Assembly: GCF_023278365.1 (NCBI RefSeq)
Contig: NZ_CP075338.1
Location: 310,001 to 374,000, forward strand
Source: Epilithonimonas zeae
Lineage (GTDB): Bacteria; Bacteroidota; Bacteroidia; Flavobacteriales; Weeksellaceae
Length of the DNA: 64,000 nucleotides
Direction: 5' to 3'
The position numbers were made by a program, and so were the translations under genes. Shown piece after piece: positions 18,060-26,896 of the stretch. How positions within the stretch are numbered: the stretch's first letter is position 1; each line of letters begins with the position of its first letter. A model generated the notes under the pieces. It saw only the letters and a list, made by a program, of their open reading frames with translations. It ran no database searches and was not told the DNA's origin.

Positions 18060-19304
18060 ATGAAATTCAGTAAACTCAAAATATTAACCATCGCAGCTTT
18101 AGCAGCAGGATTATTCTTTTCCTGCGCACAACAGCCGAAGCAAAATAATCAACAAGTTTCGAAGGTTGTGAGACAGACCATTTCTACAAAACTGCCTTGG
18201 TCAGAAAGAATGATGCAATCCGAGATGAAGCGTTTTCCCGAAGCCTGGATGCTGGATTTTCACAAATCGCCAAAATGGAGCTATCCCAACGGATTGGTTT
18301 TAAAAGGTGCGGAACAACTATTTAAGAAAACAGGAAAAAGAGAATATTACGATTATATCAAAGCTTATGCAGACGAATTAGTCAATGCAGATGGCACAAT
18401 CAAAACCTACGATATCAACAAGTACAATCTCGATATGCTGAATTCCGGCAATGTTTTGATCTATCTTTTTCTGGCAACTAAAGATGAAAAATATCTAAAA
18501 GGCGCTCAATTGTTGAGATCACAGTTAAACGATCATCCAAGAACTTCAGAAGGCGGATTCTGGCACAAGAAAATTTATCCGAACCAAATGTGGCTGGACG
18601 GTTTATATATGGCGGAACCTTTTTATGCGAGTTACACAAGGTTGTTTAATGATGGTGCGGAAGCTGAAAAAGCTTATAATGATATTATTAATCAGTTTGA
18701 TGTAATTCAGAAACATATGGTTGATTCTAAAACAGGATTGTTGTATCACGGTTGGGATGAGAGCAAAGAACAACAATGGGCAGATAAACAAACCGGACTT
18801 TCTCCTAATTTCTGGGGAAGAGCGATGGGTTGGTACGGAATGGCGATCGTAGATGTTTTGGATTATCTGCCAGAAAATCATCCGGGAAGAGAAAAATTGA
18901 TTGGTTATTTGAAATCTTACTCAGAAGCTTTGTTGAAAGTTCAAGATGGTAAAACAGGTCTTTGGTATCAGGTTTTGGATAAAAGCAATGAAAAAGGAAA
19001 TTATTTGGAAGCTTCAGCTTCATCAATGTTCGTCTACACTTTTGCAAAAGCAGCCAGAAAAAAATATCTTCCAACTTCTTACAAAACAGTTGCAAAAAAA
19101 GCCTACAACGGAATCCTGAAAAATCTAATTACAGTAGAACCTAACGGAGTCGTTAATCTCAATAAAAACTGTGCTGTGGCAGGATTAGGCGGAACACCTT
19201 ACAGAAGCGGAACTTATGATTATTATGTGAATGAAGAAATCCGCTCCAACGATCCAAAAGGTACCGGACCATTCATCCTCGCTAGTTTAGAATTAGAAAA
19301 ATAG
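18060..19304 (+). CDS. Unsaturated uronyl/rhamnogalacturonyl hydrolase (GH105), lipoprotein
   Basis: 414 residues. The lipobox LFFSC places the acylated cysteine at C22. The (alpha/alpha)6-barrel has GH105 markers: WSYPNGLVLKGAEQLFKKTG, HPRTSEGGFWHKKIYPNQMW, and the catalytic aspartate in MWLDGLYMAEPFYA. A C-terminal GLGGTPYRSGTYDYYVNE segment is also typical. GH105 enzymes hydrate the 4,5-unsaturated uronic acid released by lyases, yielding 5-keto-4-deoxyuronate for KduI. The gene lies 31 bases after the CE8 gene, so it is in the same operon. The lipid anchor suggests a membrane-tethered enzyme facing the periplasm. Confidence 0.93.
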   Translation: MKFSKLKILTIAALAAGLFFSCAQQPKQNNQQVSKVVRQTISTKLPWSERMMQSEMKRFPEAWMLDFHKSPKWSYPNGLVLKGAEQLFKKTGKREYYDYIKAYADELVNADGTIKTYDINKYNLDMLNSGNVLIYLFLATKDEKYLKGAQLLRSQLNDHPRTSEGGFWHKKIYPNQMWLDGLYMAEPFYASYTRLFNDGAEAEKAYNDIINQFDVIQKHMVDSKTGLLYHGWDESKEQQWADKQTGLSPNFWGRAMGWYGMAIVDVLDYLPENHPGREKLIGYLKSYSEALLKVQDGKTGLWYQVLDKSNEKGNYLEASASSMFVYTFAKAARKKYLPTSYKTVAKKAYNGILKNLITVEPNGVVNLNKNCAVAGLGGTPYRSGTYDYYVNEEIRSNDPKGTGPFILASLELEK

Positions 19305-19346
19305 AATTATAAATCTGTTTTTTAATTCTTTGTCTTTCTTTGTTGA

Positions 19347-19420
19347 TTTTTACGCCTTTGCGAACCTTAAAATATTTTCAACAAGTTCAAAAAAATCTTT
19401 GCAGACTTTGCGTTAAAAAA
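19347..19420. repeat. Dispersed intergenic repeat, GH105-GH43 gap
   Basis: Contains TTTTTACGCCTTTGCGAAC, then CTTAAAATATTTTCAACAAG, then ATCTTTGCAGACTTTGCGTT. It aligns by eye with 39075-39148 and with the complements of 4114-4180 and 4559-4620. It occupies about half of the 138-base gap, and no gene is seen. Confidence 0.6.
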
Positions 19421-19442
19421 TATTCTATAAAAATTTAAATTA

Positions 19443-21086
19443 TTGAAAATTAACAAGAAACATATCATCCTATTCTTTTTTACATTAGCATTGAATCCGA
19501 TTTCTGCACAAAAAACGAAACCTTATGTTTCAGAAGTTTGGGTTTCGGATTTAGGAAACGGAATGTATAAAAACCCTGTTTTGTATGCAGATTATTCCGA
19601 CCCGGATGTGATTCGTGTTGGCGATGATTATTTTATGACGGCTTCCAGTTTTAACGAAATGCCAGGTTTACCAATTCTTCATTCGAAAGATATGATCAAT
19701 TGGAAGTTAGTGAATTATGCCATTACAGATTTAATTCCAAAAGAACATTTTAATCAACCAAGACGTGGCGACGGCGTTTGGGCGCCAAGTATCCGTTTTC
19801 ACAACAATGAATATTACATCTATTGGGGCGACCCGGATTTCGGAATTTATATGTTAAAAACCAAAGATCCTTTCGGGAAATGGGACGAACCTGTTTTGGT
19901 AATGGAAGGAAAAGGTCTTATCGATTCTTGTCCGTTTTGGGATGAAGATGGTCAGGCTTATTTGGTTCATGGTTGGGCAGGAAGTAGAGCAGGAGTCAAG
20001 AGTATTTTGACGATTAATAAAATGAATCCGGAAGGAACAAAAGTTCTGGACAAAGGTATTCACGTTTTCGACGGACACGATGCGCATCCAACTATTGAAG
20101 GCCCGAAGATGTATAAACGAAATGGTTATTATTACATTTTTGCTCCGGCTGGTGGCGTAGCGACAGGCTGGCAATTGGCTTTACGTTCAAAAAATATATA
20201 CGGACCTTATGAAGAGAAAATCGTTTTAGAAAAAGGTTCAACTAAAATCAACGGACCACACCAGGGTGCTTGGGTTGATACACAGAATGGCGAAGATTGG
20301 TTTTATCATTTTCAGGATGTAGACGCAGGCGGAAGAATCGTTCATCTTCAACCGATGAAATGGGAAAAAGACTGGCCAATAATCGGAATTGATAATAATA
20401 AAAATGAAATCGGAGAACCGGTTCTAACTTTCAAAAAGCCAAATGTTGGCAAATCGTATCCAATTGAAACTCCTGCAGAATCGGATGAATTCAATGATGA
20501 TAAAATCGGTTTGCCATGGCAATGGAGCGCAAATGAAAATGTTGTTTGGTCAGCGAAACTTGTGGGAAAATATTATCTGAGATTGTTTTCAATCAAAATT
20601 CCGGATGGCGAAAAAAATCTTTGGAATGTTCCGAACTTGTTGACTCAGAAATTCCCGGCTCCAAATTTTGCTGCCACTACAAAAGTCAAATTATTTCCCG
20701 AAGATGCCAAAGAAGGAAAAACTGCAGGACTTCTGGTAATGGGGATGGATTACCAGTCATTAGTGATTACCAACAAATCTGACGGATTTTATCTTCAATT
20801 AAGAAATGCTCAAAAAGCAGATAAAGGCGGTGAAGAAAAAATTCTGAACGAAATCAAATTAAAATCAAACGAAGTTTACCTGAAAGTCAATGTCAGCGAA
20901 CCCAACGGAGTCTGTACTTTCAGTTATAGTGAAAATGGGAAGAAGTTTGAGAACATCGGTGAAACATTTCAGGCAAAACCTGGAAAATGGATTGGTGCAA
21001 AAGTCGGAATTTATTCTGTCAGCGATTCCAAAGTTTCAAGAGGTGGTTACGCCGATTTTGATTTTTTCAGAATTACAAAAAATTAA
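19443..21086 (+). CDS. Glycoside hydrolase family 43 protein with C-terminal beta-sandwich
   Basis: 547 residues. The five-bladed propeller shows the catalytic-base motif YSDPDVIRVGDDYFMTASS, then GVWAPSIRFHNNEYYIYWGD, the pKa-modulating Asp region GLIDSCPFWDEDG, and EGPKMYKRNGYYYIFAPAGG with the acid glutamate. The last 200 residues form a concanavalin-like domain common in this family. The substrate is probably an arabinose- or xylose-type side chain of pectin; the subfamily cannot be fixed by eye. The start is a TTG at 19443, since the frame MKINKKHIILFFF with signal peptide ending ISAQ begins there and no in-frame ATG precedes it. There is no T9SS domain, so it is probably periplasmic. 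Confidence 0.9.
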   Translation: MKINKKHIILFFFTLALNPISAQKTKPYVSEVWVSDLGNGMYKNPVLYADYSDPDVIRVGDDYFMTASSFNEMPGLPILHSKDMINWKLVNYAITDLIPKEHFNQPRRGDGVWAPSIRFHNNEYYIYWGDPDFGIYMLKTKDPFGKWDEPVLVMEGKGLIDSCPFWDEDGQAYLVHGWAGSRAGVKSILTINKMNPEGTKVLDKGIHVFDGHDAHPTIEGPKMYKRNGYYYIFAPAGGVATGWQLALRSKNIYGPYEEKIVLEKGSTKINGPHQGAWVDTQNGEDWFYHFQDVDAGGRIVHLQPMKWEKDWPIIGIDNNKNEIGEPVLTFKKPNVGKSYPIETPAESDEFNDDKIGLPWQWSANENVVWSAKLVGKYYLRLFSIKIPDGEKNLWNVPNLLTQKFPAPNFAATTKVKLFPEDAKEGKTAGLLVMGMDYQSLVITNKSDGFYLQLRNAQKADKGGEEKILNEIKLKSNEVYLKVNVSEPNGVCTFSYSENGKKFENIGETFQAKPGKWIGAKVGIYSVSDSKVSRGGYADFDFFRITKN

Positions 21087-21112
21087 AATGAAATAAATTA
21101 TAATTATCAAAA

Positions 21113-21949
21113 ATGAAAATATCCCTCAAAAATATCTCAACAGCATTTTTTATCACAGCTTCTGTGATGATTGTTGCTCAGACAGAACAGGATAATCAAA
21201 AAGAGAGAATCGTTCAACCTTCCAAAGATAAAAGCACAACCAATATTTTTCTAGCCGGTGATTCTACGCTGACAGATTATACTTTGGAAAGCAATTATCA
21301 GGAAAAGCGTTATCCACAGCAAGGTTGGGGCGGTGTTTTTCAAGAGTTTTTTGTTGCTGACAGTCTCAAAACTTTCAAATCTCCATTAGCAAAAAATGTT
21401 TTGGTTGTTGATAAAGCTAAAGGTGGAAGAAGTACGAGAACGTTTTTTCAGGAAGGCAGATGGCGATATATTTTTGAAAATCTGAAACCGAAAGATTGGG
21501 TTTTGATTCAGTTTGGTCACAATGATGAATCGGAGAAAAAGGTTGACCGTTATGTGGATGTTCCGGGTTATAAGGAATATTTGAGATTGTACATTCATCA
21601 GGTTCGGGAGAAAGGAGCAACGCCGGTTTTGGTCACGCCTGTTTCCAGAAATTACCCTTGGAAAGACGGTGTTTTGGGTGACAGCCACGTAGATTATGCG
21701 AAAGCGATGATAGAAGTCGGGCAGGAACAAAAAGTGGATGTGATTGATTTGAATAAGCTTTCCAGAGAATTCTTCACACAAAAAGGAAAAGACTTTGTCA
21801 CAACAACTTATTTTATGAATCTTCCCGAAGGCAAATTCACAGCTTATCCGAATGGACAAAAAGATGATACGCATTTCCAGCCGGAAGGTGCAAAAGCAGT
21901 CGCTCAGCTGGTTTATAATGAATTCAAAAAAATAGTAAGCAAGAAATAA
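21113..21949 (+). CDS. Rhamnogalacturonan acetylesterase (CE12), SGNH hydrolase
   Basis: 278 residues with signal peptide. SGNH blocks are complete: block I IFLAGDSTLTDYT (nucleophile S51), block II KGGRSTRTFFQEGRW (glycine), block III LIQFGHNDE (asparagine), and block V DDTHFQPEGA (D251/H254). This pattern is that of CE12 esterases, which remove O-acetyl groups from rhamnogalacturonan I or homogalacturonan. The gene begins 26 bases after the GH43 gene and precedes GH28, inside the operon. It is predicted to be periplasmic because it carries only a Sec signal. Confidence 0.92.
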   Translation: MKISLKNISTAFFITASVMIVAQTEQDNQKERIVQPSKDKSTTNIFLAGDSTLTDYTLESNYQEKRYPQQGWGGVFQEFFVADSLKTFKSPLAKNVLVVDKAKGGRSTRTFFQEGRWRYIFENLKPKDWVLIQFGHNDESEKKVDRYVDVPGYKEYLRLYIHQVREKGATPVLVTPVSRNYPWKDGVLGDSHVDYAKAMIEVGQEQKVDVIDLNKLSREFFTQKGKDFVTTTYFMNLPEGKFTAYPNGQKDDTHFQPEGAKAVAQLVYNEFKKIVSKK

Positions 21950-21968
21950 TTTTTAAATACAAAATTTA

Positions 21969-22020
21969 TCTCGCAGATTTTGCCAATTCAGCAAATTTAA
22001 AATCAGTCTAATCTGCGAGA
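21969..22020. repeat. Palindromic intergenic repeat, CE12-GH28 gap
   Basis: Perfect 10-base ends, TCTCGCAGAT and ATCTGCGAGA, enclose an AT-rich centre. It is related to 7137-7196. It can form a hairpin in the operon mRNA and leaves only 16 bases before the GH28 start codon. Confidence 0.75.
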
Positions 22021-22036
22021 ATTTAAAAAGATAAGA

Positions 22037-23704
22037 ATGAAGAAAACGATTAAAATTTTAGCTTTAAGCTTAGCAACATTATTTTCAGGAAACGCTTTTG
22101 GACAGAGCATTTCTGATATTTACAAAAATGTAGAATTCAAAATGCCGATGGTCGCAGAAACATCTTTTCCTGCAACTTCTGTTAATATAAAAAATTTTGG
22201 TGCTGTTTCTGGCGGCACCATAAAAAATACCGAAGCCTTCAAAAAAGCCATTGACGAAACGTCTCAAAAAGGTGGCGGAACAGTTATCGTTCCAAGAGGA
22301 ATCTGGTTAACGGGACCAATTGTTCTGAAAAGCAATATCAATTTGCATCTGGAAGACGGCGCTTTGGTGATGTTCAGCAGAGATTTTGCGGATTATCCTT
22401 TGGTGGATGTTAGTTTCGAAGGCTTGAATACAACCCGTTGCCAGTCTCCGATTTCGGCGAAAGGTGCGACCAATATAGCCATCACTGGAAAAGGCGTGAT
22501 TGACGGCAACGGTGATGCCTGGAGATATGTGAAGAAAGGAAAAATGACCGATGGACAGTGGAAAGAATTATTGTCCAGAGGTGGCGTTTTGTCTGCCGAT
22601 AAAAAGATTTGGTTTCCAAGCGAGAGCTCCAAAAGAGGTTTTGAAAGCACGGCTAATTTCAACATTCCGGAAAAGCTGACAACAAGAGAACAATTAGAAT
22701 CTGTAAAGGATTTTCTTCGTCCGGTTATGGTAAGTTTGGTTGGTTGTGACAAAGTTCTTTTGGACGGTCCAACATTCCAGAATTCACCAGCTTGGAATCT
22801 TCATCCATTGATGTCAAGCAATTTAATTTTGAGAAATTTAACTGTTAGAAATCCTTGGTATTCTCAGAATGGCGACGGTTTAGATTTGGAATCTTGTAGG
22901 AATGTTTTGGTTTATAATAATACATTTGATGTCGGTGATGACGCGATTTGCATCAAATCAGGAAAAGACAAAGACGGCCGTGACAGAGGTGTTCCGACAG
23001 AAAATGTCATCATCAAAAATAATACGGTTTACCACGCTCACGGCGGAATTGTTATCGGAAGTGAGATGTCCGGTGGTGTGAAAAATCTTCACGCTTCAGA
23101 TTGCACGTTTATCGGAACAGATATTGGTCTTCGTTTCAAAACGACCAGAGGAAGAGGTGGTGTTGTTGAGAATATTTGGATTAGCAATGTGGATATGACG
23201 GGGATTCCGGCTCAGGTTATTGGTTTCAATATGTTCTACGAAGGTAATTCGCCAATTATCGAAGAAGACCAAAATGAGGACGACGAAAAAAGAGTAGAGA
23301 AACAAATTCCTGTAACCGAAGAGACACCAATTTTTAGAAACGTATTCTTCAAAAATATCACAGCTTCCAATTCTTATGAAGCTTTGTCATTAAACGGTTT
23401 ATCTGAAATGAACCTTAAAAATATCGTGGTGGAAGATTCTTATTTCGATACTAAAAAAGCTTTAACCATTGTAGATGCAGACGGAATTACACTGAAAAAT
23501 GTAAAAATAAAATATACCGACGGAACCGGTGCAACAATCTATAATAGTAAGAATGTTGACATCTCAGGACTGACTTTGGAATCTTCTAAAACGCCTTTTG
23601 TAAAGGTTATCGGAAGTAAAACTAAAGCTATTAAATTACCAAAAGAAATCTCAGGCGATAAATTATCGATTTCCAAAGATGTTCCGAAGAATGCTGTAAA
23701 ATAA
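22037..23704 (+). CDS. Polygalacturonase-like glycoside hydrolase family 28 enzyme
   Basis: 555 residues with signal peptide (to about residue 22, FGQS). GH28 active-site blocks are in order: NGDGLDLESC (first Asp), VGDDAICIKSGKD (Asp-Asp pair), HAHGGIVIGSEMSGGV (the GHG-like His) and IGLRFKTTRGRGG (the RIK-like substrate-binding site). The early segment VNIKNFGAVSGGTIKNTEAF and an insert around residues 175-235 resemble Bacteroidota exo-acting members. It should hydrolyse terminal galacturonic acid from oligogalacturonides in the periplasm. Galacturonate would then enter by the ExuT-like carrier. It lies in the same operon as CE12. Confidence 0.94.
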   Translation: MKKTIKILALSLATLFSGNAFGQSISDIYKNVEFKMPMVAETSFPATSVNIKNFGAVSGGTIKNTEAFKKAIDETSQKGGGTVIVPRGIWLTGPIVLKSNINLHLEDGALVMFSRDFADYPLVDVSFEGLNTTRCQSPISAKGATNIAITGKGVIDGNGDAWRYVKKGKMTDGQWKELLSRGGVLSADKKIWFPSESSKRGFESTANFNIPEKLTTREQLESVKDFLRPVMVSLVGCDKVLLDGPTFQNSPAWNLHPLMSSNLILRNLTVRNPWYSQNGDGLDLESCRNVLVYNNTFDVGDDAICIKSGKDKDGRDRGVPTENVIIKNNTVYHAHGGIVIGSEMSGGVKNLHASDCTFIGTDIGLRFKTTRGRGGVVENIWISNVDMTGIPAQVIGFNMFYEGNSPIIEEDQNEDDEKRVEKQIPVTEETPIFRNVFFKNITASNSYEALSLNGLSEMNLKNIVVEDSYFDTKKALTIVDADGITLKNVKIKYTDGTGATIYNSKNVDISGLTLESSKTPFVKVIGSKTKAIKLPKEISGDKLSISKDVPKNAVK

Positions 23705-23707
23705 TTA

Positions 23708-23762
23708 CAATTGTCATTCAGAACGGAATTTTGCGAAGCATTATGAAGTGAAGAATCTTAAC
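23708..23762. repeat. Intergenic repeat of the TTGTCATTC family
   Basis: AATTGTCATTCAGAACGGAA followed by a GCGAAGCATTATGAAG tract. It shares the TTGTCATTC opening with the large inverted repeat at 58037-58093 and resembles degenerate intergenic elements common in flavobacteria. It fills the short GH28 to alpha/beta-hydrolase gap. Confidence 0.45.
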
Positions 23763-23784
23763 ATACCAAAAAAAGATTAAACGG

Positions 23785-24729
23785 ATGAAACCTACCAAAG
23801 CTAACTTGAATCACAATAGTCATCTGCGGAAGATTTTCATCCGTTTTTCCATTGTTTTGATTTCGGTTTCGAAGATTTATTCTCAGGAAATCGAAAGACC
23901 AAAAGCACAACCTTACACCATTGAAGGAACTTATGAAAAACTGAAAAAGAAATATCCTTTCATTCAACCGTTGAATCTGGAATTTCCAAAAAATATCAAA
24001 GTCAAAAGAGACATCGAATACAAAACCAGAAATGGTAAATTGCTTTTGGCAGATATTTATTATCCTAAAGATTCGACTCAGAAATATCCTGCAATTGTTT
24101 TGGTTCACGGTGGCGGTTGGATTTCTGGAAGTAAAGAAAACGAAAGATTTCTCGCCCAGAAATTGGCTTCTAAAGGTTATGTGGCGATGGCAATCAATTA
24201 CAGCTTGAGTGATGATGCAAAATATCCTGCTGGAGTTGAAGATATAGAAGATGCTTTAAAATTTTTGAAGAAACATCATAAAGAATTTGCTGTTAATAAA
24301 AGGAAAATTGCGGTTGGTGGAAACTCTGCCGGAGCGCAATTGGCAACTTTGGTTGGTGTGAAAAATAAAGTTCAGGCAATTGTCAATATCGATGGAATTG
24401 TCTCATTTATTCATCCCAAATCCGAAGAAGGTACTTATGCGGCTTATTGGTTTGGTGCGACAAAAGCTCATAATTTCGAACTTTGGAAAGAAGCATCACC
24501 TTTAGAATATGTTGGAAAAAATACGCCTCCAACATTATTTATTAATAGCTCTCAGCCGAGATTTCACGCTGGCAGAGATGATATGATGAAATTATTAAAA
24601 AGTTACAATATCCCAACAGAATTTCACGAAATCAAAGATTCTCCACATTCGTTTTGGTTGGTTCAGCCTTGGTTTGATGAGACTTTGAAATATACGGTTG
24701 ATTTTCTGGATAAAGTTTTGAAAAATTAA
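23785..24729 (+). CDS. Alpha/beta-hydrolase (BD-FAE-like esterase), probable pectin side-group esterase
   Basis: 314 residues with an N-terminal signal (ISVSKIYSQ). The oxyanion motif VLVHGGGWISGSK and the nucleophile elbow VGGNSAGAQLATLV are clear; the acid is probably in the RFHAGRDDMMKLL region and the histidine in IKDSPHSFWL. This arrangement fits carbohydrate esterases of the lipase/BD-FAE type. The stop codon is 4 bases before the second CE8 start, so translation is probably coupled. An acetyl- or methyl-esterase acting on pectin is inferred from context only; no esterase family number can be given safely. Confidence 0.8.
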   Translation: MKPTKANLNHNSHLRKIFIRFSIVLISVSKIYSQEIERPKAQPYTIEGTYEKLKKKYPFIQPLNLEFPKNIKVKRDIEYKTRNGKLLLADIYYPKDSTQKYPAIVLVHGGGWISGSKENERFLAQKLASKGYVAMAINYSLSDDAKYPAGVEDIEDALKFLKKHHKEFAVNKRKIAVGGNSAGAQLATLVGVKNKVQAIVNIDGIVSFIHPKSEEGTYAAYWFGATKAHNFELWKEASPLEYVGKNTPPTLFINSSQPRFHAGRDDMMKLLKSYNIPTEFHEIKDSPHSFWLVQPWFDETLKYTVDFLDKVLKN

Positions 24730-24733
24730 TCCA

Positions 24734-25705
24734 ATGAAAAAACTATTTTCTTTTCTAAATTTTTGCTTCGTGGTTTTGTATTTTGCTCAATCACCTTATG
24801 TCACGATTACAGTTGCTAAAGATGGTTCCGGAGATTTCAAAACGATTCAGAATGCGATTAATTCGATTCGGGATTTAGGTCCGGGTGAGGCTTTGATTAA
24901 AATTAAATCAGGAATTTACAATGAAAAAGTAGTGATTCCTTCTTCAAAGCATTGGATTACAATTGAAGGTGAAGACAAAGAAAATACTATCATTACTAAT
25001 GATGATTTCTCAGGAAAACTGAACCCTTTGACCAATGAAAAACTCAATACATTCAATTCCTACACATTTTTAGTTGCCGGAGATAATATTAAAATTTCTA
25101 ATTTGACCATTAAAAATTCTTCGTGTAATGAAGGTCAAGCAGTTGCACTTCACGTAGAAGGTGACAGATTTGTGATGAAAAATTCCAAAATTTTAGGTTG
25201 TCAGGACACGCTTTATTCCGCAACTGACCACAGCCGGCAATATTATGAAAACTGTTTTATAGAAGGCACGACGGATTTTATTTTTGGTCAGGCGACTGCA
25301 GTTTTCAAAAATTGTGAAATCAAAAGTTTGGCGAATTCTTATATCACAGCTGCAGCAACAAGTAAAGACAATCAATATGGTTTTGTCTTTATTGATTGTC
25401 ATTTGACAGGAAAAGAAGGTATTACAAAAGTCTATCTCGGGCGACCGTGGCGGCCTTATGCCAAAACGGTTTTCATCAATACAACAATGGAAAACCATAT
25501 TTTGCCAGAAGGCTGGAATCCTTGGAAAGGCGATAAAATGTTTCCTGATAAAGAGAAAACGGCTTTCTATGCAGAATTTGGAAGCAAAGGAGTCGGCTCA
25601 AGTCCCGACAAAAGAGTAGAGTGGTCACATCAGCTTTCCAGGTACGAATTGAAAAACTATTTGATTGAAAAGATTTTCAAGAAGTCGAATAATTGGATTC
25701 CATAA
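24734..25705 (+). CDS. Pectinesterase (CE8), second copy
   Basis: 323 residues with signal peptide (to about residue 18, FAQS). CE8 blocks are conserved: VAKDGSGDFKTIQNAINSI, GQAVALHVEGDRF, GCQDTLYSATD, EGTTDFIFGQATAVF and YLGRPWRPYAKTVF. It is a full-length paralog of the enzyme at 17006-18028 with the same domain layout and no T9SS tail. It probably differs in pattern or preference for methylation. It is the last gene of the compact operon; the next 355 bases contain operators for separate units. Confidence 0.94.
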   Translation: MKKLFSFLNFCFVVLYFAQSPYVTITVAKDGSGDFKTIQNAINSIRDLGPGEALIKIKSGIYNEKVVIPSSKHWITIEGEDKENTIITNDDFSGKLNPLTNEKLNTFNSYTFLVAGDNIKISNLTIKNSSCNEGQAVALHVEGDRFVMKNSKILGCQDTLYSATDHSRQYYENCFIEGTTDFIFGQATAVFKNCEIKSLANSYITAAATSKDNQYGFVFIDCHLTGKEGITKVYLGRPWRPYAKTVFINTTMENHILPEGWNPWKGDKMFPDKEKTAFYAEFGSKGVGSSPDKRVEWSHQLSRYELKNYLIEKIFKKSNNWIP

Positions 25706-25778
25706 GATTGTTGCACAAAACGAAATTTTATTCAAGCTTAAAATTTTGACTTTTCGGTTACGATTTTGGGAATTTTTA

Positions 25779-25792
25779 TGCAATCGATTGCT
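25779..25792. promoter_or_regulatory. LacI-type operator, distal site upstream of the first small T9SS protein
   Basis: TGCAATCGATTGCT, 13 of 14 identical to the palindrome at 8756-8769. It lies 230 bases upstream of the proximal site (26009), a distance at which a tetrameric LacI protein could form a loop. Confidence 0.7.
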
Positions 25793-25966
25793 ATGTATTT
25801 TTACCATTATTCTTTCATTGTGTCATTTTATAAATAACTTGTTTGAAAAATATTTAAACAATTATTTAATCTGCTGGTTCTTTATTTAAAGCAAATTTTA
25901 ATCATTTGTTAATTTAAACTAAACTCAATTTCAAAAAAAAATCAGAAAAATATCGGATGAGATAGA

Positions 25967-25991
25967 AATAATTTTATATTAGAACCGTCGA
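25967..25991 (+). promoter_or_regulatory. Conserved promoter block of the first small T9SS gene
   Basis: 25 bases identical to 27235-27259. The block includes the -7-like TATATTAG (25975-25982) and GAACCGTCGA. It is followed after 17 bases by the operator and then after 38 bases by the start codon, the same spacing as in the paralog. Confidence 0.55.
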
Positions 25992-26008
25992 TTAATTACA
26001 TAAAATAG

Positions 26009-26022
26009 TGTAATCGATTGCG
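26009..26022. promoter_or_regulatory. LacI-type operator, proximal site
   Basis: TGTAATCGATTGCG. It lies 38 bases before the start codon at 26061 and about 26 bases after the -7-like element, as at 27277-27290. Confidence 0.75.
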
Positions 26023-26060
26023 CAACTAATATAAAACAAACAACTATAAACTCATTTATT

Positions 26061-26852
26061 ATGAAAAAACTATTATTTTCTTTAATGTTTGCGGGGATTT
26101 CTGCAGTTACATTCAATTCTCAAAGTAAAACTTGGGACTTTAGCGATACTTCAAGATTTCCTGCTGGTGCCATTGCGATTGATAAAACTGTGGATGGTTT
26201 GTCCTTTGTTACAGGAGGCAGCAATCTTACTATAGCGACTAACAGTCTTGCAACGTTTGACGACGGTTATGCTCCTACTCAACGTTTACAATTTGGCGGT
26301 AACAGCTATAGCGGTTCTACGAATCCTGCTGTAGGAACGACTTCTATGCCGACAAGAAGGTATTTGCAATTTGCGGTGTCTAGCAACGCTGTGATTAAGT
26401 TTTGGGCAAGAGGAGGAGGAGCTAACAGGTCAATTCTGATTTCGGACGAAACCGGAAAGGTGTTGAGCTCAACAACATTTGCAGGAAATACAACTGCTGA
26501 TATAGCTATTGCGACTTATACTTATACAGGTGCTGCTGGAAACATCTTGATAACGACTGGTAGTGGTGATAATAGTTTGTATAAAATAGAATATACTGAT
26601 AATGCTACAATGGCTGTTGGTGATGTAAAGTCTAAAAATAAACTAAATGCCTTCTCTGCAGGAAACAAAATCTACATCAAAGATTTAGATGCTAAGAATA
26701 CTCAGGTTAATGTATATTCTGCTAATGGTACGTTGGTCAAATCTTTGAAAACGACTTTGGATACTGATTTTGTGATCGATAATAAAGGTATTTACATTGT
26801 AAATCTGAAATCAGAAGCAGTAGAAAAATCTGTGAAGGTTATGATTAAATAA
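26061..26852 (+). CDS. Small T9SS-exported beta-rich protein of unknown function, paralog 1
   Basis: 263 residues: signal peptide (about 1-20), one beta-rich domain of about 165 residues starting KTWDFSDTSRF with the conserved stretch RRYLQFAVSSNAVIKFWARG, and a C-terminal sorting-type domain of about 75 residues ending GIYIVNLKSEAVEKSVKVMI. No catalytic motif was recognised. The beta domain recalls accessory modules found beside pectate lyase domains, so a pectin-binding role is possible. The whole layout is repeated in the protein at 27329-28108. The gene has its own promoter block, operator and terminator, making it a single-gene unit within the pectin regulon. Confidence 0.8.
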   Translation: MKKLLFSLMFAGISAVTFNSQSKTWDFSDTSRFPAGAIAIDKTVDGLSFVTGGSNLTIATNSLATFDDGYAPTQRLQFGGNSYSGSTNPAVGTTSMPTRRYLQFAVSSNAVIKFWARGGGANRSILISDETGKVLSSTTFAGNTTADIAIATYTYTGAAGNILITTGSGDNSLYKIEYTDNATMAVGDVKSKNKLNAFSAGNKIYIKDLDAKNTQVNVYSANGTLVKSLKTTLDTDFVIDNKGIYIVNLKSEAVEKSVKVMIK

Positions 26853-26896
26853 AAAATTAAGTTATAAATATTTTTCATATTATTTTTTTAAGAAAG

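Larger units (their letters stand above)
25706..26060. other. Intergenic regulatory region with two operator sites
   Basis: 355 bases without a gene. It contains operator candidates at 25779-25792 and 26009-26022, a 25-base block at 25967-25991 shared exactly with 27235-27259, and a -7-like TATATTAG at 25975-25982. No clear intrinsic terminator for the preceding CE8 gene was found. Confidence 0.7.
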
